Source: Hyphomonadaceae bacterium BL14
GTDB lineage: Bacteria > Pseudomonadota > Alphaproteobacteria > Caulobacterales > Maricaulaceae
Assembly: GCA_027627705.1 (NCBI GenBank)
Contig: CP091242.1
Location: forward strand, 1,756,905-1,820,904
Reading direction: 5' to 3'
DNA: 64,000 nt
Part shown: positions 1 to 7,327 of the stretch, piece by piece
How the letters are laid out: every line of letters begins with the position of its first letter
Position numbering within the stretch: position 1 is the stretch's first letter
Notes under the pieces: model-generated
The model's database searches: none
What the model was told of the DNA's origin: nothing
Seen by the model: the letters and a program-made list of their open reading frames with translations, nothing else
Position numbers and translations under genes: made by a program

Positions 1-433
1 TGCCGGGGTTGAGCCAGCTGGCGCACTCGGCCGCATCGAAGGAGGCGAGCCCGTCATAGACAAAGCCGCGATAGACCGGGATGTGCAGGGTGTGGGTCTC
101 GTCGTTATCGCCCAGCCCGCAGGCATAGACCGCCAGCGCTCCATCGCGCGCGAACAGGCGCGTGAGATTGGCCGCAAGGTGCGCATTGGGCTCGAAGGCA
201 TGGATCAGCGCCTCAGGATGAAACAGGCGGATGGCGTCGATGGACTGGCCGCGATTGGCACCCACATCAACGAATACCTCGCCCGGTTCGGGGGCCCAGC
301 GGCTCAGCAGCGCAAAATCCGCCTCGAAAGGCTGACGCAGGGCGCGCCGCATCAGGCGCTGGGCACCCGCCTTGGCTTCCAGCAGCGCCGGAAACCGGCT
401 CTGAAGCGCGCGTATATGAGCAGATACATGCAT
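1..433 (-). CDS. FkbM-family methyltransferase, C-terminal part beyond the window
   Basis: Translation of the minus strand gives 144 residues, open at the window edge. A SAM-binding motif is readable (VFVDVGANRGQS, about residues 53-64), followed by an acidic residue in HAFEPN, which is the usual ribose-contacting position. This arrangement is typical of FkbM-type O-methyltransferases, often found with polysaccharide or glycolipid genes. The ATG at 433 is preceded by GGAGG seven bases upstream, which fixes the start. The next gene on the same strand ends 64 bp upstream. The substrate cannot be inferred. Confidence 0.8.
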   Translation of the reverse strand, partial: MHVSAHIRALQSRFPALLEAKAGAQRLMRRALRQPFEADFALLSRWAPEPGEVFVDVGANRGQSIDAIRLFHPEALIHAFEPNAHLAANLTRLFARDGALAVYACGLGDNDETHTLHIPVYRGFVYDGLASFDAAECASWLNPG

Positions 434-496
434 GATCAGGCCTCCATCAGGGAGGCGGGCGCTGCAAGGCCGGGGCCAATGAGCGGCGCGGGGCCG

Positions 497-889
497 TCAG
501 GCGAGGAAGAGAATATCGGCCTCGGCTTCGCTGGACAGCCAGGCATCGGCTTCCTGCTCGCAGATGAAGACCGCCGTCTCGTGCCCGGTCTCGATCAGGC
601 CGCGCCGCCAGAAGCGCGCATACACGCTGTCCAACGATCCGGCGAGGATCGCGACCTTGCAAGGGACCATGTTGTGGCCACACCGCACGGCGCGCGCGTA
701 GAGGTCTTCGGGCGGACCCCCATAAAAGGCGTTCGATACGTCAAACAGAACCTGATTGGACGGGTTGGCGCGATGCATCGTCATGAAGGCATCAAGCGCG
801 GCCTGCGCCTGCCCCTCATCGCGCTCGCCGGTGATCCGAACCAGAATCAACCCGTCACGCGGGGTGGATACGATATGGCGGCGCGGCAT
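497..889 (-). CDS. Small conserved protein, copy B of a tandem pair (SpoIIAA/STAS-like?)
   Basis: A 130-residue soluble protein of unknown function. It is about 60% identical by hand alignment, without gaps, to the product of 1025-1417, and the two genes lie exactly 528 bp apart. The best conserved blocks are PRDGLI, GPPEDxYARA, the VYARFWRRGLIET region and HETAVF...EADAWL. The ending, a short strand followed by an EADAWL helix, resembles SpoIIAA-like (STAS/SEC14) proteins, but that is inference. The ATG at 889 aligns with the start of the paralogue; another ATG at 898 would add three residues. Confidence 0.75.
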   Translation of the reverse strand: MPRRHIVSTPRDGLILVRITGERDEGQAQAALDAFMTMHRANPSNQVLFDVSNAFYGGPPEDLYARAVRCGHNMVPCKVAILAGSLDSVYARFWRRGLIETGHETAVFICEQEADAWLSSEAEADILFLA

Positions 890-925
890 AGCGGGCATGC
901 TTTCATCGGCTCACTGAGCGCGTAC

Positions 926-941
926 ACTGCATGCATACAGT
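926..941. promoter_or_regulatory. Palindromic element upstream of copy B
   Basis: ACTGCATGCATACAGT reads nearly the same on both strands (14 of 16 positions). It lies 36 bp upstream of the start of the 497-889 gene. The equivalent sequence occurs 528 bp away in front of the paralogue. Dyad symmetry and position suggest a dimeric regulator's operator; the regulator is unknown. Confidence 0.45.
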
Positions 942-961
942 AAATAATTTCCTTTGGATGT

Positions 962-978
962 GAATCACTCGCGCCGCA
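962..978 (-). pseudogene. Relic of the 3' end of the tyrosine phosphatase gene
   Basis: These 17 bases are identical to 1490-1506, which encode the last codons (LRRE and stop) of the phosphatase gene at 1493-2155. Here they have no gene attached. They mark the outer end of the 528-bp tandem duplication that also produced the two small paralogous genes. Confidence 0.7.
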
Positions 979-1024
979 GCGGATGTGCGGCCTGAAGCGA
1001 GCGGGTGTGATCGGCGTGTGGACG

Positions 1025-1417
1025 TCAGACAAGGAACAGGGTGTCGTCCTCGGCATTGCTGTTCAGCCAGGCATCCGCCTCTTCGGCGCAGACGAACACA
1101 GCCGTCTCGTGCCTGGTCTCGATCAGGCCCCGCCGCCAGAAGCGGGCGTAAACACAGTCCAGCGTCCGGGCGAGGATCGCGATCTTCCCCGGTGCAAGGC
1201 CATCACCATAGCCGAAGGCGCGCGCATAGATGTCCTCCGGCGGTCCGGCATAATCGGCCCGCCGGACATCAATCAGGATCTGGTCTGCGGGATCGGCCTC
1301 AAGCCACTTCATGAGCGCCTCGAAGGCTGCCTGCGCTTCGGGGTCATCACGCTCGCCGAACAATTCGATGACGATCAGCCCGTCGCGTGGGCTGGAGATG
1401 ACGTGACGGCTCAACAT
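1025..1417 (-). CDS. Small conserved protein, copy A of a tandem pair (SpoIIAA/STAS-like?)
   Basis: A 130-residue protein, same length as and about 60% identical to the product of 497-889. It has no signal peptide or membrane segment. The start is the ATG at 1417 with a GAGAG ribosome-binding sequence upstream. The gene follows the tyrosine phosphatase on the same strand, with 75 bp between them. That gap contains the palindromic element found in front of the other copy, so each copy probably has its own promoter. The fold suggestion rests only on the pattern of the C-terminal third. Confidence 0.75.
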   Translation of the reverse strand: MLSRHVISSPRDGLIVIELFGERDDPEAQAAFEALMKWLEADPADQILIDVRRADYAGPPEDIYARAFGYGDGLAPGKIAILARTLDCVYARFWRRGLIETRHETAVFVCAEEADAWLNSNAEDDTLFLV

Positions 1418-1453
1418 GACGGCAACGCTCTCGTTCGTTCAATGAGCGCATAC

Positions 1454-1469
1454 ATTGCACGCATGCAGT
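1454..1469. promoter_or_regulatory. Palindromic element upstream of copy A
   Basis: ATTGCACGCATGCAGT is the counterpart of the element at 926-941, in a surrounding block (GAGCGC-A/G-TACA...AGTAAA) shared by both copies. Symmetry is weaker here, 12 of 16 positions. It lies between the end of the phosphatase gene and the start of the 1025-1417 gene. Confidence 0.4.
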
Positions 1470-1492
1470 AAACAAATCCCTGTGAGCGGGAA

Positions 1493-2155
1493 TCACTCGC
1501 GCCGCAATAGCTTCTCTGTCAGCAGCGAGCCCCACCAGCTGGCCATGAAGCCGTCATGACAGGCTTGGCGGTCATATTCGGTGCGCACCCAGGTCAGGAA
1601 GTCTATGGGCTCGCGCGCATTGCGCTGGCGGTAGAGATCGAAGAAATGATCCAGCATGCCGGTCTTGCCCTGCCGGACATGGCCGTATTTGAACGATAAC
1701 TGCCCCACCGCCTCTTCAAACGGCGCCTTTTCATGGAGCAGTTTGTAGAACACCGCCACGATCCCCGCCCGGTCCGCACCCGACTTGCAGTGCATGAAGG
1801 CGGGATACTCAATGGTATCGAACACCTCGATCAGGCGCTCGATACGCTCCACGAACGGTGCCTCGCGCGAGCCCCAGGGCAGATCAATAACCGTCAGGCC
1901 CAGCTGGCGGGCCGCGTGATGCTCCAGATCATAATAGGGCCGGCCCGGCTGGGTCCCGCGCAGATTGAGGATCGTGCGAAAGCCGATTTCCTTGAGTTCG
2001 GCCAGGCGTTTCGGGCTCGGCTGGTTGCCGCGCCACATTTCGCCGCCGACCCGGTGCATGTTGCGCCAGCGCTGGCGCAGGACGCCATGATCGCTCCACA
2101 TCAGGGCGCGCATGGCGCGTCGGTACTCATCCGGATTGTCAAGATCATGGCCCAT
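1493..2155 (-). CDS. Tyrosine/dual-specificity protein phosphatase family protein
   Basis: A 220-residue protein. The catalytic loop is HCKSGADRAG with Cys123 and Arg129, matching the C-X5-R signature of cysteine-dependent phosphatases. The N-terminal half (WRGNQPSPKRLAELKEIGFRTILNLRG) is the usual start of this family in proteobacteria. The ATG at 2155 follows a strong GGGGGAGG sequence; longer forms in the frame would overlap the divergent acyltransferase gene. It probably acts on phosphotyrosine or a phosphoinositide-like substrate in the cytoplasm, but the substrate is not known. The last codons are the boundary of the duplication described at 497-1417. Confidence 0.85.
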   Translation of the reverse strand: MGHDLDNPDEYRRAMRALMWSDHGVLRQRWRNMHRVGGEMWRGNQPSPKRLAELKEIGFRTILNLRGTQPGRPYYDLEHHAARQLGLTVIDLPWGSREAPFVERIERLIEVFDTIEYPAFMHCKSGADRAGIVAVFYKLLHEKAPFEEAVGQLSFKYGHVRQGKTGMLDHFFDLYRQRNAREPIDFLTWVRTEYDRQACHDGFMASWWGSLLTEKLLRRE

Positions 2156-2243
2156 AATGCCTCCCCCTAGCGGCTGAACCGGCGCGCGGCAATGCGCCTG
2201 AGCGCTTGACGAAGCGGCTGCGGCCAGCGATCCAGCTTGCGCG

Positions 2244-2966
2244 ATGGCGAAATCGATCCTCTCTTCCGGCCCGGTCGTCTGGGTGCTGGGCGGCCTCATC
2301 GGCGCCCACATGGCCCTGATCAAGCGCTTTACGCGCTGGGACGTGCGCGGGCGTGAGCATATCGCGCCGATCTGGGAGAGCGGCGAGGGTCTGGTCCTGT
2401 GTGGCTGGCACGGGCGCAATCTGTTTCTGGAATCAACCTGGCCGGCGAACCGTCAGCCTCCGGCCATCCTGATTTCCAAATCGCGTGAGGGCGATGTGGT
2501 GGCGCGCGCCGCCAGCCTGAATGGCGTGGCGCTGATCCGCGGCTCCACCCAGAACGACGCCAAGAAGCACAAGAACAAGGGCGGCGCGGCGGCCTTCCGC
2601 GACATGGTGCGCTGGGTGCGCGGCGGAGGTTGCATGGCGATTACCCCGGACGGGCCGCGCGGGCCGCGCCAGCGCGTGTCGCCAGGTGCCATCAAGCTGG
2701 CGCAGATCACCGGCGCGCCGCTGGTCCCGGTCAGCTGGTCGACGCGCTGGGGCTTCCGGCTGAACTCCTGGGACCGGTTTCACGTGCCCCTGCCCTTCGG
2801 GCGCGGCGTGATCATCTGGGGCGAGCCGGTGCGCCTGCCGGACAACCCGTCACCCGGCGATATCGAGGCTGCGCGCGTGCTGATCGAAGCGCGCCTGAAT
2901 GACGGCATGGCCGCCGCCGACATCGCGTGTGGCCATGATCCGATGTTTCCGGACCCGGCGCCGTGA
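2244..2966 (+). CDS. DUF374-type lysophospholipid acyltransferase family protein
   Basis: A 240-residue protein with the conserved WHGRNLF motif (catalytic His of the HX4D-like box), a KSREGDVV block, an RGSTQND block and TPDGPRGPR, which together identify the DUF374 acyltransferase-like family. It begins an LPS-related gene run: the next gene, waaA, starts within its stop codon (GTGA overlap). The family is thought to acylate lipid A or a related lipid, but the exact reaction in this organism is inferred from context. There is no strong ribosome-binding sequence before the ATG. Confidence 0.85.
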   Translation: MAKSILSSGPVVWVLGGLIGAHMALIKRFTRWDVRGREHIAPIWESGEGLVLCGWHGRNLFLESTWPANRQPPAILISKSREGDVVARAASLNGVALIRGSTQNDAKKHKNKGGAAAFRDMVRWVRGGGCMAITPDGPRGPRQRVSPGAIKLAQITGAPLVPVSWSTRWGFRLNSWDRFHVPLPFGRGVIIWGEPVRLPDNPSPGDIEAARVLIEARLNDGMAAADIACGHDPMFPDPAP

Positions 2967-4255
2967 CGGTCTATCGCCGCACGCCCGCCCTTCAGGCCTA
3001 TTCAGGCGTGGCGCGCCTACTGGGGCCGGTGGCGTCGGCCTGGCTGGACCGCCGGGCGGCAGGTGGCAAGGAAGACCGGGACCGTCTGAGCGAGCGGCGC
3101 GGCATCGCCAGCCTGCCCCGGCCCGGCGGCGCGCTGGTCTGGCTGCATGCCGCCAGCGTCGGCGAGAGCCTGGTGGCGCTGAGCCTGGCAGACGGGCTGC
3201 TGGCCGCGCGCAGCGATCTGTCGATCCTGATCACCTCCGGCACCCTGACCTCCGCCAACCTGATCGCCCAGCGCGCGCCGGGGGCGGTGCTCCATCAATT
3301 CGTACCGGTGGACCACCCGGGCTGGGCGGCGCGCTTCATCGCCCACTGGCGCCCGGAGGCGGGCGTGTTTCTGGAAAGCGAGCTGTGGCCCAACCTGATC
3401 GCAGAGGCGGCGCGCGCCGGCGTGCCGCTGGCGCTGGCCAATGCCCGCATGAATGATGCGTCGATCCGCAGCTGGGGCCGATTCTCGGGTGCTTTCCGCG
3501 CACTGGCTTCATCGTTTGACTGGATCGGCGCCGCGGACGCGCGCACGGCGCAGGGCCTGGAGCGGCTGACCGGGAAACCGCCTGCGCTGGTGGCCAATTT
3601 GAAACTGGAGGCGGCCCAGCCAGATCCCGACCCGGACGCTCTGGCCCAGGTGCGCGCCGCGCTCGGGGCCCGGCCCGTGTTCACTGCCGCCAGCACCCAT
3701 GCCGGGGAAGAGGCGATCCTGGCGCGCGCCCATGCCGGCATCCTGAAAACCCGGCCCGATGCGCTGATGATCCTGGCACCACGCCACCCGGCCCGCACAG
3801 ACGAGGCGGGCGAGGCGTTGCGCGCACACGGCCTGGCGTTCGCGCGCCGATCCGATGGCGCCGCCCCGGATGCCAGTACGCCGGTCTGGCTCGCCGACAC
3901 GCTGGGCGAGATGGGTTTGTGGTACGCGCTCAGCCCTGTGGCGGTCATCGGCGGCAGCTTCATCGACGCCATTGGCGGCCATAACCCGGTGGAGGCGACG
4001 CGCGCGGGTTCAGCCGTCGTCACCGGGCCGTTCACGGCCAGCTTCGCCGATGTCTATGCCGCCTACCGCGCCCACGACGCGGTGCTGACGGCGGCGACCG
4101 CCGACGAGATTGCCGGCGCGGTGCTCGCCATCTGGGACGGGCGCGGACCCGCTGCAGAGGCAGGCAAGCGCGCCATCGCCTCCCTGCCCGGCGGCGCACT
4201 GGCCCGGACCAGCGCCGCAATCCTCAGTCTTCTGTCCCGCGAGGCCCGCTCATGA
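2963..4255 (+). CDS. waaA: 3-deoxy-D-manno-octulosonic acid (Kdo) transferase
   Basis: A 430-residue glycosyltransferase of the WaaA/KdtA family, which adds Kdo from CMP-Kdo to the lipid A precursor at the inner membrane. The N-terminal region has the family's WLHAASVGES block and ESELWPN motif. The C-terminal domain has GGSFIDAIGGHNPVEA, typical of the donor-binding half. The start is a GTG overlapping the TGA of the acyltransferase gene by four bases. The stop overlaps the ATG of lpxK in the same way, so the three are translationally coupled. Length is normal for the family. Confidence 0.95.
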   Translation: MTVYRRTPALQAYSGVARLLGPVASAWLDRRAAGGKEDRDRLSERRGIASLPRPGGALVWLHAASVGESLVALSLADGLLAARSDLSILITSGTLTSANLIAQRAPGAVLHQFVPVDHPGWAARFIAHWRPEAGVFLESELWPNLIAEAARAGVPLALANARMNDASIRSWGRFSGAFRALASSFDWIGAADARTAQGLERLTGKPPALVANLKLEAAQPDPDPDALAQVRAALGARPVFTAASTHAGEEAILARAHAGILKTRPDALMILAPRHPARTDEAGEALRAHGLAFARRSDGAAPDASTPVWLADTLGEMGLWYALSPVAVIGGSFIDAIGGHNPVEATRAGSAVVTGPFTASFADVYAAYRAHDAVLTAATADEIAGAVLAIWDGRGPAAEAGKRAIASLPGGALARTSAAILSLLSREARS

Positions 4256-5262
4256 GACCGCCACCCTTCTGGGATCCCAATGGCGCGCGCAGCTCCGGCG
4301 CGATTACCCGCGCCCTGCTCTCACCGCTGGGCTGGGCGTATGCGGCTGCGAGCGCAAGGCGGATTGCAACCACCATTCCTGCCCTGGCACCGGTTCCGGT
4401 GATCTGCGTCGGCAACCTGACGCTGGGCGGGACGGGCAAGACGCCGGTGACGCTGGCCGTGATGGAGGCCGCGCGCGCGCTGGGCCTGACACCGGCCGCG
4501 CTGACGCGTGGCTGGGGCGGACGCCTGGCCGGTCCGGTTCAGGTCGACGCCGCCGTGCACAGCGTGCGTGAGGTCGGTGACGAACCGCTTCTTCTGGCGC
4601 GTGAGGGGCTGACCATCGTGGACCGCACGCGGGTGGCGGGCGCGGGACTGGCCGTGACGCTGGGCGCACAGATTATCGTCATGGATGACGGCCATCAGAA
4701 CCCGCGCCTGGAAAAATCCCTGTCGCTCGTCGTGGTGGACGCGATCAGCGGCTGGGGGCCGGGGCAGATTTTCCCTGCCGGCCCCCTGCGCGAGCCGGTC
4801 AGCGCCGGTCTGGCGCGCGCCGACGCCGTGGTGGTGATGGTTCCCGACGAGCGTTTCGAACCCGATCTGGATCGGCTGGACCTCACCGAACTCGGCAAGC
4901 CGGTACTGCGCGCCTGGCTGGAACCGGTCGCCGCGCCGCCCGACGGGCCGTTGCTGGCGTTTGCCGGCATTGGCCGGCCGCAGAAATTCTACGATGCGCT
5001 GGTGCAGTGGGGCGGAGATCTGCGCGACACCGCCAGCTTCCCCGACCATCATGTGTTCAGCCGGGCCGATCTGCATCGTCTCGCCGACCTGGCTGCGGGG
5101 CTGGAGGCGCAGCTGATCACCACCGAAAAGGACTGGGTGCGCCTGCCCGGCGATATGGCGGGTGGCATTCACGCCTGGCCGGTCAGGGCCCGCTTCGCCG
5201 AACCGGCGCGCCTGTCCGCGCTGGTCGAGCAGGCCATGGATTCCTGGCGCGCCCGGCGCTAA
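4252..5262 (+). CDS. lpxK: Tetraacyldisaccharide 4'-kinase
   Basis: A 336-residue kinase that phosphorylates the 4' position of the lipid A disaccharide. The P-loop is visible as NLTLGGTGKTP (about residues 55-65), followed by the family's LTRGWGGR, VGDEPLLLA, DDGHQNP and FAGIGRP blocks. It overlaps waaA by four bases (ATGA) and is followed nine bases later by the lauroyl acyltransferase gene, so it belongs to a compact lipid A operon. Length and motif order are normal. Confidence 0.95.
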   Translation: MRPPPFWDPNGARSSGAITRALLSPLGWAYAAASARRIATTIPALAPVPVICVGNLTLGGTGKTPVTLAVMEAARALGLTPAALTRGWGGRLAGPVQVDAAVHSVREVGDEPLLLAREGLTIVDRTRVAGAGLAVTLGAQIIVMDDGHQNPRLEKSLSLVVVDAISGWGPGQIFPAGPLREPVSAGLARADAVVVMVPDERFEPDLDRLDLTELGKPVLRAWLEPVAAPPDGPLLAFAGIGRPQKFYDALVQWGGDLRDTASFPDHHVFSRADLHRLADLAAGLEAQLITTEKDWVRLPGDMAGGIHAWPVRARFAEPARLSALVEQAMDSWRARR

Positions 5263-5271
5263 GGACCAGTC

Positions 5272-6210
5272 ATGAGCGGATTTCTCGCCACTGTATCGCG
5301 CCGTCTCGAGCGTCTGGCCTGGGACGGCTATTCGGCCGGCTTCCGGGCCATGGGGCTGGAGCGCGCCAGCGATGCCGGGGCGGCTCTGGCGCGCCGGGTC
5401 GGACCGCGCACCGGCGTGCATCACATCGCGCGGGTGAATATGCGATTGGCCTTCCCCGGCGCTCATGAGCGCGAGCTCGACGCGTTGCTGGATGCCATGT
5501 GGGACAATCTGGGCCGAACCCTGGGCGAGGTGGCCAATATGGACCGCATCGACCTCACCCCCGGCGGCGCGCATCTGGAGGTGGAGAATCTTGCGGCGCT
5601 GGACGCCATCAACGCCTCGGGACGGGCGGTGGTGTTTGTGGGCGGGCATTTCGCCAACTGGGAAATGCAGCCCGCCTTCATCGGCCACTACATGACCAAT
5701 TGCGGCATCGCCTACCGGGCGGTGAACAATCCGCTGGTGGAAGACAGCATCCGGGCCATGCGCGCAGCCTATGGCGTGAATTTCTTCGCCCCCAAGGGCC
5801 CGTCGGGCGCGCGGGTGATTATGGGCGCGCTCAAAGACGGTGCCTCCATCGCCATGCTGACCGACCAGAAAATGAATGACGGCATCGCCGCGCCCTTCCT
5901 GGGCCGGCAAGGCATGACCGCCTCGGCACCCGCGCGCATGGCGCTGCGCTATGGCCTCGATATCGTGCCGATGTCATTGCGCCGGATGGATGGCGTGCGC
6001 TTCCGCATCACCGTCCATGACCCCATCGGGAAGCCGGACGGCCAGAGCGCAGCGGCGGTGCTGGAAGCCACCACGCGCATCAATGCCTTCCTGGAGGACC
6101 AGATCCGCGCCGCACCGCCACAATGGTTCTGGGTGCACCGGCGGTTTGAAAAGGCGCTCTACCGCAAGGCCGATACGTCCAGCGCCAGCAGCGCCTCGGG
6201 ATCAATCTGA
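5272..6210 (+). CDS. Lipid A biosynthesis lauroyl acyltransferase (LpxL/HtrB family)
   Basis: A 312-residue inner-membrane acyltransferase. The HX4E-type motif is present (GGHFANWEM), as are ARVNMRLAFPG and the TDQKMNDGIAAPFLGR block of lipid A late acyltransferases. It closes the operon of DUF374 acyltransferase, waaA and lpxK. Its 3' end overlaps the convergent M23 peptidase gene by 52 bp. Whether it acts before or after Kdo addition, and its acyl specificity, cannot be read from sequence. Confidence 0.92.
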   Translation: MSGFLATVSRRLERLAWDGYSAGFRAMGLERASDAGAALARRVGPRTGVHHIARVNMRLAFPGAHERELDALLDAMWDNLGRTLGEVANMDRIDLTPGGAHLEVENLAALDAINASGRAVVFVGGHFANWEMQPAFIGHYMTNCGIAYRAVNNPLVEDSIRAMRAAYGVNFFAPKGPSGARVIMGALKDGASIAMLTDQKMNDGIAAPFLGRQGMTASAPARMALRYGLDIVPMSLRRMDGVRFRITVHDPIGKPDGQSAAAVLEATTRINAFLEDQIRAAPPQWFWVHRRFEKALYRKADTSSASSASGSI

Positions 6211-6977
6211 CGATTGCGCCAGCGCACACGCCAGTCCAGATGCGGACCGGTAACCCGGCCTGTGGCCCCGACCGTACCGATCACCTGACCGCGCTCCACC
6301 ACATCGCCAACGGCGACATCGACGCTGTCGAGATGCATGAACACGCCGGTGAAGCCCTGGCCGTGATCGATAAAGATCAGCCCGCCTTCCCAATACATGT
6401 CCGGATCGGCCAGCGTCACCACACCGCCGGCTGGCGACAGCACCGGCGTGCCGGTGGGCGCGGCGATGTCGAGCCCGAAATGCGGCCGGCGCGGTTCGCC
6501 ATTGAGCACGCGCTGGGAGCCGTAGACGCCCGTGATGCGCCCTGTCACCGGCCACTCGAACCCGTCCAGGAACCCGCGGCCCTCCCAGCGGGAGGCATAG
6601 GCCGCGCCCTTGGCCCGGTTCTCGCGCGCGAGACGCGCCTGAAACTCCGGATCGGGCGGCGGCGTCACCATGGCAGGCGGCAGGCCGTCAATGCGCTGGA
6701 TCTCGTACTCGCGGGCCGCGACGCCGACGCGGCTTTCCCACAGTTCGCCATCATGGCGCACACGCAGCACCGCCTCGGCGGGCGCATCGCGGTGATGGCC
6801 CATCACGATCCAGCCATCGGCGTCGGCGCGTTCGGTGAGATCACCCAGCGTCACCTGCGCGCCCGGCGCAGTGCGGCAAACCAGTATGGCGCCCTGGCGG
6901 TGCTCACCGGCGCACGTGATGGGGGCTTCGGCCTCCGGGCTGGCGGCCATGAGGGTGAAGGCCAGTACTGCAATCAT
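6159..6977 (-). CDS. M23-family metallopeptidase-like protein (LytM domain), exported
   Basis: A 272-residue protein with a short N-terminal hydrophobic signal (IAVLAFTLMAAS) and a C-terminal LytM/M23 domain. Zinc-ligand regions are seen as HFGLDIAAPTGTPV, the FMHLDS His, and TGPHLDWRV. The last is normally H-x-H but here is H-x-D, so the metal site may be altered. The family cleaves peptidoglycan cross-bridges or regulates other hydrolases. The ATG at 6977 has GGAGG seven bases upstream; a GTG at 6983 overlaps the stop of the DUF2093 gene but is less well placed. The two genes form an operon. Confidence 0.85.
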   Translation of the reverse strand: MIAVLAFTLMAASPEAEAPITCAGEHRQGAILVCRTAPGAQVTLGDLTERADADGWIVMGHHRDAPAEAVLRVRHDGELWESRVGVAAREYEIQRIDGLPPAMVTPPPDPEFQARLARENRAKGAAYASRWEGRGFLDGFEWPVTGRITGVYGSQRVLNGEPRRPHFGLDIAAPTGTPVLSPAGGVVTLADPDMYWEGGLIFIDHGQGFTGVFMHLDSVDVAVGDVVERGQVIGTVGATGRVTGPHLDWRVRWRNRQIDPEALLALDVSALR

Positions 6978-6979
6978 GA

Positions 6980-7222
6980 TCACGCCTCCGGGTCAGGCGC
7001 CCCGGCGGGGCCGCCATTGAGCTGAAGCCAGCGCGCCGTGGCCGCATCGGCGTCGGCATAGGCTTCCTGATGCTCCGCGCTCCAATAGCGCAGATCATTC
7101 AACGCGACCCGGGCCCCGGTCACCGCGCAGGTGACATAGGCACCGGGTTTCATGATGAGAAAATCGGCGTCGCCATACTCAAGATGGGCTTCGCCGCTGA
7201 AGTCCTTGTCAAACTGGGTCAT
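6980..7222 (-). CDS. DUF2093 domain-containing protein
   Basis: An 80-residue soluble protein starting MTQFDKDF and containing the LEYGDADFLIMKPGAYVTCAVTG block that characterises DUF2093, a short alphaproteobacterial family of unknown function. The chosen ATG at 7222 has CGGAG upstream and matches the usual start of the family; an ATG at 7237 would add five residues. The stop is directly followed by the M23 peptidase gene on the same strand, suggesting co-expression with an envelope function. Confidence 0.8.
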   Translation of the reverse strand: MTQFDKDFSGEAHLEYGDADFLIMKPGAYVTCAVTGARVALNDLRYWSAEHQEAYADADAATARWLQLNGGPAGAPDPEA

Positions 7223-7327
7223 GGGCGCTCCGGTCATGGACGCTTGCATATCATGGGCTATGCGCGCTGAGAAAGACCGGGCGCAGACGCCTTGACCGAC
7301 TCACCGCGCGCCGCGAGGCTTTGAGCC

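Noticed and set aside
4321..5910. A 529-residue minus-strand frame opposite lpxK and the lauroyl acyltransferase gene
   Set aside because: Both plus-strand genes are well-supported families; the opposite frame is a high-GC shadow.
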